From positions 41,045,393 through 41,109,392 of the forward strand of contig NC_023756.2 in NCBI RefSeq assembly GCF_000499845.2: a DNA stretch of 64,000 nt. Reading direction: 5' to 3'. The notes below the pieces were generated by a model, which was given only the letters and a program-made list of their open reading frames with translations, was not told the DNA's origin and did no database searches. Shown in pieces: positions 57,851 through 64,000 of the stretch (position 1 is the stretch's first letter; each line of letters starts with the position of its first letter). The position numbers and the translations under genes are program-made. The DNA comes from Phaseolus vulgaris (lineage: Eukaryota; Streptophyta; Magnoliopsida; Fabales; Fabaceae).

Positions 57851-58760
57851 TGGTATAAGAAGATTGTTGGTTTGAAGAACGCTTTAAGCAAGTCTTTTGC
57901 CATGAAAAACTTAGGTGATCAAAGATCACTCCAAGAAGTTGATATGGCTATCACAAGAGATGTACATTGAGAAAATTCTCAAAATATTCAACATGGATAA
58001 GGGAAAACCTGTAAGTGTTTCATTTGCCGAACATTTCAAGCTAAGCACAATGCAATGTCCAACTAGTGAAAAAGAAAAGAAAGAAATGAGCAGAGTGCCT
58101 TATACTTCTGTAGTAGGAAGCCTAATGTACGCCTTGATTTGCATAAGACTAGATATTGTCCATGTAGTTGGTGTTGTGAGTCGATTCTTGTCCAATCCTG
58201 GCGAAGAGCACTAGAATGCAGTGAAGTGGATATTGCGATATTTGAGGTGAACTACCAAAAGATGTTTATGTTTTGGTAATGAAGATCCTAAGTTGGTGGG
58301 ATACACAGATGCACACATGGCTAGAGAAGTAGCTTCTAGAAAATCCAATCAGGATATCTAACTACTTTTGCAGGGAAACTGTATCTTGGCAATCCAAGTT
58401 ACAAAGATGTTTTGCATCTTTGTCAAGAACTAAAGTAGAATACATTATCGCATCTGAAGTTGGAAAGAGATAAAATATAAAAAAAATCTCTTGCATGAAT
58501 TGGGTTATGTTCGAGAAAGACATGTTCTCCATTGTGACAACCAAAGTGCAATCCACCTAGCTAAGAATCCTACATTTCATTCTCGAACAAAGCACATTGA
58601 TTATCGTTATCATTGGATATGACATGCTTTGGAGGATGGAGAGTTGCATCTAGAGAAGGTTCATACAGATGACAACTGGTCTGACATGTTGACAAAGGAA
58701 ATTTCCGCTAATAAGCTAATAGATTGTTGTAGGGGAGCTAGATTATTAAAATCCTTCAAT
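57851..58760 (+). pseudogene. Tork-like reverse transcriptase end and RNase H
   Basis: Readable pieces in several frames include LKNALSKSFAMKNLGD, then from about 57915 KKLIWLSQEMYIEKILKIF, SRVPYTSVVGSLMYALIC, VVGVVSRFLSNPGEEH, and further right RNase H pieces (SWQ, HCDNQSAIHLAKNPTFHSRT). It ends in the purine tract before the 3' LTR. The polymerase active site is upstream of the deletion and absent. Confidence 0.8.
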
Positions 58761-58781
58761 TAAGAAAGGAATGGAGAGATT

Positions 58782-59375
58782 TGTTGGGAATTCCTCCTTA
58801 ATTTAATGAGACTGTGACCAATGAATCTTGATAATTGATCCATTGAATATGTTCAATGATGGTCATTCCAAAGTTTTGGAATTATATCTTGAAGACTATG
58901 AAGTTCAACCTAGAAAAATGTTGATAATATTTTCAAGGTATCTTGAAAATGTGACAAGCATTAATTATTCATTATCTCTTTATGAAGAAGTTTTTCTCTT
59001 CTTTCCTATATATAAAGAGAACCTGTGAGGAAGAGAAATGCAAGCAAGTGAGAAGAGAGAGTAAATAATAGAGTTAATATTCACCATAGTGTGAGATTAA
59101 AAATCCTAATAAGAGGTTAGAGAGATATTGTATTTCATCTTGCTGGGTGAGATTAAGAGTTATTCTCATAGAGTGAGAGAAACAAATATTATAATCCTAC
59201 TTTCATACTGAGACATTCTTTTTAACTAGTCCGTAGGTTTTAACTTAAAAAGATTTTCTCGCATAAAAAAATTTCGGTATCATTATTCTATTTTCTCTAT
59301 TTAATTATTGCTTCCTCAAATAACAATTTTGTATCTATACCATATAACAAAGAATAATTAGTTCTGAATTCTTCA
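58782..59375 (+). repeat. 3' LTR of the Tork-like element
   Basis: It starts 'tgttgggaattcctcc' after a purine-rich tract and ends near 'gaattcttca'. A TATA-like 'cctatatataaagaga' lies at about 59004. It ends 230 bp upstream of the start codon of dioxygenase copy 4, in the same orientation. Confidence 0.8.
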
Positions 59376-59604
59376 ACAAGAATCATATTGTTTGATTCTG
59401 GTAAAAGATAAAAATGAGTTTTTACTGTTGAAGTTGACAGTGTTCCACATGCACATACAGAGTATTCCACATGCACAAATGTATGAGTTGTGTTTAAAGC
59501 TGGCAATTCCATAAAAATATTAAAAACAAAACACTGATATATATCAAAGTAAGTCAGAGTCTCAGAACAGAAAGCTAACGTTCTAGTGTTCCACACCGAA
59601 CAAA

Positions 59605-62011
59605 ATGGACGTCGCCGGCGCCGGAGAAAACTACGACCGTTTGCAGGAACTAAAGTCCTTCGACGACTCCAAAGCTGGCGTTAAAGGCCTAGTCGACTCT
59701 GGCGTCAACAAACTCCCACGGTTCTTCATCCGCCCGCCAGAGGACCTCGGCGACGGCGACCAATTATCAGGCGGGAAGCCCGGTGCACAGTTCATGGTCC
59801 CCGTGATCGACCTCGGTCGCGTCGCAGGAGACCGCGCCGACTTGGTGTCCGAAGTCCGGAGGGCGGCTGAAGCGGTGGGGTTCTTCCAGGTGGTGAATCA
59901 CGGAATACCCGTGAAAGTGCTGGAGGAGACGCTGGTGGCGGCGCGTGAGTTCCACGAGCTGGCGCAGGAGGTGAAGGGAGAGTATTACAGCAGGGAGGTG
60001 ATGAAGAAGGTGAAGTATGGGAGCAACTTTGATTTGTATCAGTCAAAGTATGCTAATTGGAGAGACACTCTTTTCTGTGTGATGGGTCCTGAGCCTCTTG
60101 ATCCTCAAGCATTGCCTCCTATTTGTAGGTAACTTTGGACTTTCATCGTCCAAAGCTTCTTATACATTCATGAACTCAAGTTTCAGTGGTATTTTAACTT
60201 GGTTATTTAGGTAACAAAAGTTTATATTAATTATGAGATTAGAAATTAATTCTGGTCAACTAAGTATGGCTGAATTGGTTGACTAGAGTGTTTGAATTGT
60301 TGTAAAATCTTACATGTGTTTAAGTCATTTGGATAAAAGAAAAAAACTTTAGTTTTGAAGGACATAAATTGAAAACAAAAGGATTTTTTGTTATTACATT
60401 ATAAACCAATCAAAACTTACTCTTAGTATGTTTTTTTAGCAGATATTGTAAATATCAATAAATTTAGCATATATAGCAGTTTATGATTTTAGGCAAGCCA
60501 CATACACTGTTTGCTCACATTTTTTACCTTAAAGGTCCCTTTTTTGAGTCATTTGATCTGGTTTGTAGGGATGTGACAATGGAATACTCTAAGCAAGTTC
60601 ATGTGTTGGGTAAAGTTTTATTTGGGTTGTTATCAGAAGCACTTGGACTTAACCCTGACCATCTTGAAGGCATGGATTGTGCAAAGGGTCACTCAATTTT
60701 GTTTCACTATTATCCAGCGTGTCCTGAGCCTGAACTCACTATGGGCACTACCAGGCACTCAGACCCTGATTTTCTTACAATTCTGCTGCAAGATCACATT
60801 GGAGGGCTCCAAGTTTTGAGCCATAATGGATGGGTTGATGTTCCCCCTGTTCCTGAAGCTCTAGTAGTTAACATTGGAGATCTGCTGCAGGTCTTCCTTT
60901 TCCTCCCTTTTAATACTCCATAAATGAAATATACAATGAGTGTGGTGCATAAGAATTACTTTTCTTCCTTAATGATGTAGTTGTAGGACCTTAATTCAGA
61001 AATGGGAGGATGGGGGAGAAGAAAGAAAGATGGTGATGAAAATGTATTCCATTTGCACCCTAATGAAATCCTATATGATTTGCATTTACGACTAGTACTT
61101 AGCCTTCTTTTAGATACCATATGACATTGTATAGTTTGATACTTTGATCATTTTAAACCAGTTTGCCATATAATATGGATGCAAATTTGTTCCATCACAA
61201 CTGATAAGGAATTTGATATTTCTTTTACAATTCATAATCAAGATTGTCTTGAGAGTTTACATAAAGTTGTGAAACTTTACCAGAAACAGTTAACTTGTTT
61301 TCCTTACTTTCAAAAGTTGTTTAGAGTTAATTCAAAAGTTTGAGTGGTTTGTTCACAACTAGATTAGTACATTTCGTGTATCTAGGCTCTATTTTTCATT
61401 TTCAGCCTAGAGCATTAAGCATATCCTTACCTTATCAGTCAGATCCTCAACTTGATAAAATAAAATTTTGACTATTACTTGCAGTATATCTTCACTGTTT
61501 TTCCTATGAATTAATGTTAAGGATTAAGCAAAAACTGGAATGACTGGATAATAAGGTTCCATAGGACAGATGTGCATAAACTGGAAGTCTGTTAACATAA
61601 TTTGCATGCCTAAAGATTGATCATTTCTTTCTTGTAAGTTTATCAGACACCAACACAACTCTGCCTTTATATGTTTGCACGTGTCTGATTCTGAATTTAG
61701 TTATTGGTATGAATGAATGATGAGTGGATTTTATGTTGCAAAATTAATTGCAGCTAATATCCAATGGTAGATTCAAAAGTGTGGAGCACCGTGTGCTTGC
61801 AAATCGCATAGGGCCAAGAGTATCAGTGGCATGCTTTTTCACTCTTCACCTTTATCCAACAGCAAGAATGTATGGGCCCATCAAGGAACTATTATCAGAA
61901 GATAACCCCCCAGTTTATAGAGAAACATCACTCAAAGATTTCATTGCTTATTATGATGGCAAAGGACTTGATGGAAATTCAGCTCTAAACCATTTTATGA
62001 TAACACAGTAA
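59605..62011 (+). CDS. 2-oxoglutarate/Fe(II) dioxygenase, ACC oxidase homolog family, copy 4
   Basis: Exons 59605-60128, 60569-60890 and 61754-62011 give 367 aa. It opens [19 protein letters not shown] and has the DIOX_N motif [11 protein letters not shown]. Iron ligands are H238, D240 (RHSD) and H294; the cosubstrate pair is R304/S306 (PRVSVA). Exon phases and the 322-nt second exon equal those of copies 1-3, so they share an ancestor. This copy is the most diverged: SVEHRV around the distal His, [20 protein letters not shown], and a GC-rich first exon. Its upstream region is only 230 bp long before a copia LTR. No damage is seen. Substrate unknown. Confidence 0.92.
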
Positions 62012-62134
62012 ATATGAAAGTGTAAGTCTGATTATTGGCTTTAACAATCAGTTCCTTAGTTGTCATAAATTGCAGTGAACATGAACATGAGGAGGAGAAG
62101 ACCAACCAGGAAAATCCATTTTTGGTTATGAATT

Positions 62135-62504
62135 TTCACAAGAAAATTATGAAATAGAAACCAATTTTTAAAAACAAAAAATAATTAGTTGTTATAATGA
62201 CTAAATTAGAGACTATTTTATAGATAAAAAAAAAATTGGTTTCTAAATTAGTTTCTATTATTGTTAAATAGTTTTTAAATTTGTATCTAAAACTACCAAG
62301 ATTTTAACTTATAAATGTGGTAGCAAAAACTTTGGTTGCTAATTAGATACCAATTTAGAAATCATTTAACAATAATATAAATTAATTTAGAAATCAAATT
62401 TTTTTGTCTCTAAAATAGTTTCTAATTTCTAATTTAGTCACAATAACAATTAATTATTTTTTGTATTTAAAAATTGATTTCTATTTCATGATTTTCTTGT
62501 AATG
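62135..62504. mobile_element. Foldback MITE, copy 2
   Basis: About 370 bp matching 34765-35144: left end 'cacaagaaaattatgaaata', right end 'tatttcatgattttcttgta', and the internal 'aactttggttgctaattaga'. It begins about 125 bp after the stop codon of dioxygenase copy 4. Confidence 0.75.
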
Positions 62505-63690
62505 AAAGATATACATTTTCAAGTCAATGAAAAAAGACTAAAACTAAATTATCTTTGTTAAATGTAGGGATTAAATATATTAAACTTTTATAGAACTAAA
62601 ACCAAATATTTGATCCTTTGTAGTTACAGAAGAAACTATCATATAATATCTAAATATGATGACTATTTGGGTAATCTGTTTGCTCTATCAATTAATAGTT
62701 ATAATTAAAGAGAGAATGTTATGACATTCTTATTTAGGTGATGGATTTTAATAATTAAGAGACTCAATGAAATTTTTTTTCTTAAATCATAAGGAGTTTC
62801 GGTCCCAAGCTTTTTGTTGCTATGCTATGGATATTCGTAAGAAACATTTTGGTCCGGAGCTTTACACTATTTCATTATCAAGAAAACAGTCTATCAAATT
62901 AAGTCATTTCAAACTTAATTTGCACAAATTTTTAAAATTTTTCAAACATGTCCAAAATAATTTCTAGTGAATACGAATTATCGGCATGTAAGCATGCAAT
63001 TAGAATTTATTTCTTTAGCTTCAATTTTAATAAAAAGTATGTGATCATATAGGTATTTTTGCATCCTTCTTTACTAAAATGAGCCTACATGTGACTTTAC
63101 CTTTGGAGTTTGCTTTAACTCCTAAACATATTTTTTTTAATGAAGTTATCCATTCAGTATATAAGTTATGAATTTTGAATTGTCATCTACAATCAATAAT
63201 ATTATGATATCATGTCTTCTAAGATGAACAAACATTTTCTTAAGTCAAGATCATGTCTTTGTTTATATTTTTTCTTTTTTCTAACAAGTGACATAAGAAA
63301 TACAATCAAAGATTTTGAAATGTTCAACCACTAATTTTTGTACACTCCTAGTTTCCTTTGAAATCTTGTTTTGAACAATAAAGGTAGGACTTATGTTCAA
63401 CACATGAATGCTCTAATTTAGGCATGATTATCATAAGGGAACCTGGATTTCACCACTTGTTTGAGCAACCTTGGATCAACAATGGAGTTCTATAGAATTC
63501 CAAAACCAAGAATGTCATTGCCAAGACAAATTGGGTTGTTGAGAAGGGAGCCTAATCTACTGTGATGGTTCAATATCTACAGCAGCTCACTTTGAGAAAA
63601 TGATTTATTATATTTTTGTGTTTATTTATATTTAATTTAATTATATTAAACTTAGTTATTCAATTATATCTTTTCATTAAATTTATGTAG
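62505..63690. other. AT-rich DNA without recognised genes
   Basis: A short open frame at 62767-62967 has no family features. Towards 63420-63600 the sequence is less AT-rich and may belong to the transposon exon pair that follows, but nothing can be named. Confidence 0.4.
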
Positions 63691-63936
63691 ACTAAGAAGC
63701 CTGAACGACAACCAACTTCTTGGAAGGTTGTAGAAAGAACGACGAAATTGGAGATCGGACAATGGGTCAATGACAAGACCCGTGACCTTGCGGTACGTTT
63801 AAACTTTAAGTTATAATTTAATTTTTACTATATTTTTTCTTCACAATAATAAATTTGACTTCATTTTTAGGAAAAATATAAGCAACGCCGAGAAGAAGCC
63901 CAACAACAGCAGATACTTGAAGACTCATCTTCATAA
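63691..63936 (+). pseudogene. CACTA Transposase_24-like C-terminal exon pair
   Basis: Two exons are suggested: 63691-63792 (after an acceptor 'tttatgtag') and 63871-63936 (acceptor 'tcatttttag'), with a GT donor at 63793. They read TKKPERQPTSWKVVERTTK and LEIGQWVNDKTRDLAEKYKQ, then a Gln-rich end and a stop. The IGQWVNDKTRDLA wording resembles the end of plant Transposase_24 proteins from CACTA elements. It is on the strand opposite to the element at the left end of the window. The upstream exons could not be found. Confidence 0.45.
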
Positions 63937-64000
63937 AACTCTCATGTTGCCTCCATTGATGACAATGAAATATATATTGATGTTGTTAGAGATGCAAATA

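Larger units (their letters stand above)
44316..59375 (+). mobile_element. Ty1/copia (Tork-like) retrotransposon carrying two large insertions
   Basis: LTRs at 44316-44931 and 58782-59375 share most of their sequence and orientation. A primer-binding site (TGGTATCAGAGC, initiator tRNA-Met) starts at 44936, and a purine-rich tract (aagaaaggaatggagagat) precedes the right LTR. Pol order is gag, protease, integrase, reverse transcriptase/RNase H, as in copia. A Sirevirus is inserted in gag and a hAT element in integrase. A deletion joins integrase directly to the last part of reverse transcriptase near 57850. Several stop codons exist. Flanking 5-bp repeats were not identified. Tork-type assignment rests on remembered family wording. 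Confidence 0.8.

Noticed and set aside
23657..62011. Idea that the HD-ZIP gene and four dioxygenases form a biosynthetic gene cluster
   Set aside because: Only one enzyme family is present; tandem duplication explains it. No other pathway enzymes are seen.
1..64000. CRISPR arrays, rRNA, tRNA genes
   Set aside because: No regularly spaced repeats and no cloverleaf-like sequence found; tRNA-complementary stretches are retroelement primer-binding sites.

Overview
The window is plant nuclear DNA, most likely from a papilionoid (phaseoloid) legume. It is AT-rich, with intron-containing genes of plant type and many degenerate transposable elements. The legume assignment is an inference from the retroelement families (SIRE/Maximus-like copia, a TRIM with the usual legume LTR wording) and from no species-specific marker.

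Two kinds of ordinary genes are present, all on the + strand. At 16.0-20.6 kb lies an HD-ZIP class IV homeodomain-START transcription factor of the ANTHOCYANINLESS2/HDG1-like group (8 coding exons, about 743 aa, spliced 5' leader with a candidate uORF). Four related 2-oxoglutarate/Fe(II) dioxygenases of the 'ACC oxidase homolog' family follow at 23.7-25.6, 27.9-29.6, 32.8-34.5 and 59.6-62.0 kb. All four keep the same three-exon structure (second exon always 322 nt) and intact HxD...H and RxS residues, so they are a tandem gene family. The fourth copy has been pushed about 25 kb away by transposon insertions.

The rest is mobile DNA. From about 0.4 to 13.1 kb there is a decayed CACTA (En/Spm) element on the minus strand, with TNP2, DUF4216, Transposase_24, DUF8039 and Ulp1-like protease pieces. 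It is interrupted by a Sirevirus-like LTR, a Ty3/gypsy LTR pair and the 5' half of a LINE. Between the dioxygenases sit TRIM LTRs, another gypsy-type LTR, a foldback MITE and a 5'-truncated LINE (36.2-38.6 kb). At 39.7-43.8 kb is part of a Tat/Ogre-like gypsy element whose second ORF is antisense to pol and has its own TATA box.

At 44.3-59.4 kb a Tork-like Ty1/copia element carries two internal insertions. One is a minus-strand Sirevirus with an intact ORF in the env position. The other is a hAT element with a perfect 8-bp target duplication, which itself holds an unclassified 1.17-kb insertion. The right edge holds a short CACTA-type exon pair.

The genes do not form an operon or an obvious pathway cluster. 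The main interest is how transposons flank and reshape the dioxygenase family: TRIM LTRs upstream of copies 2 and 3, a copia LTR 230 bp upstream of copy 4, and the same MITE downstream of copies 3 and 4.
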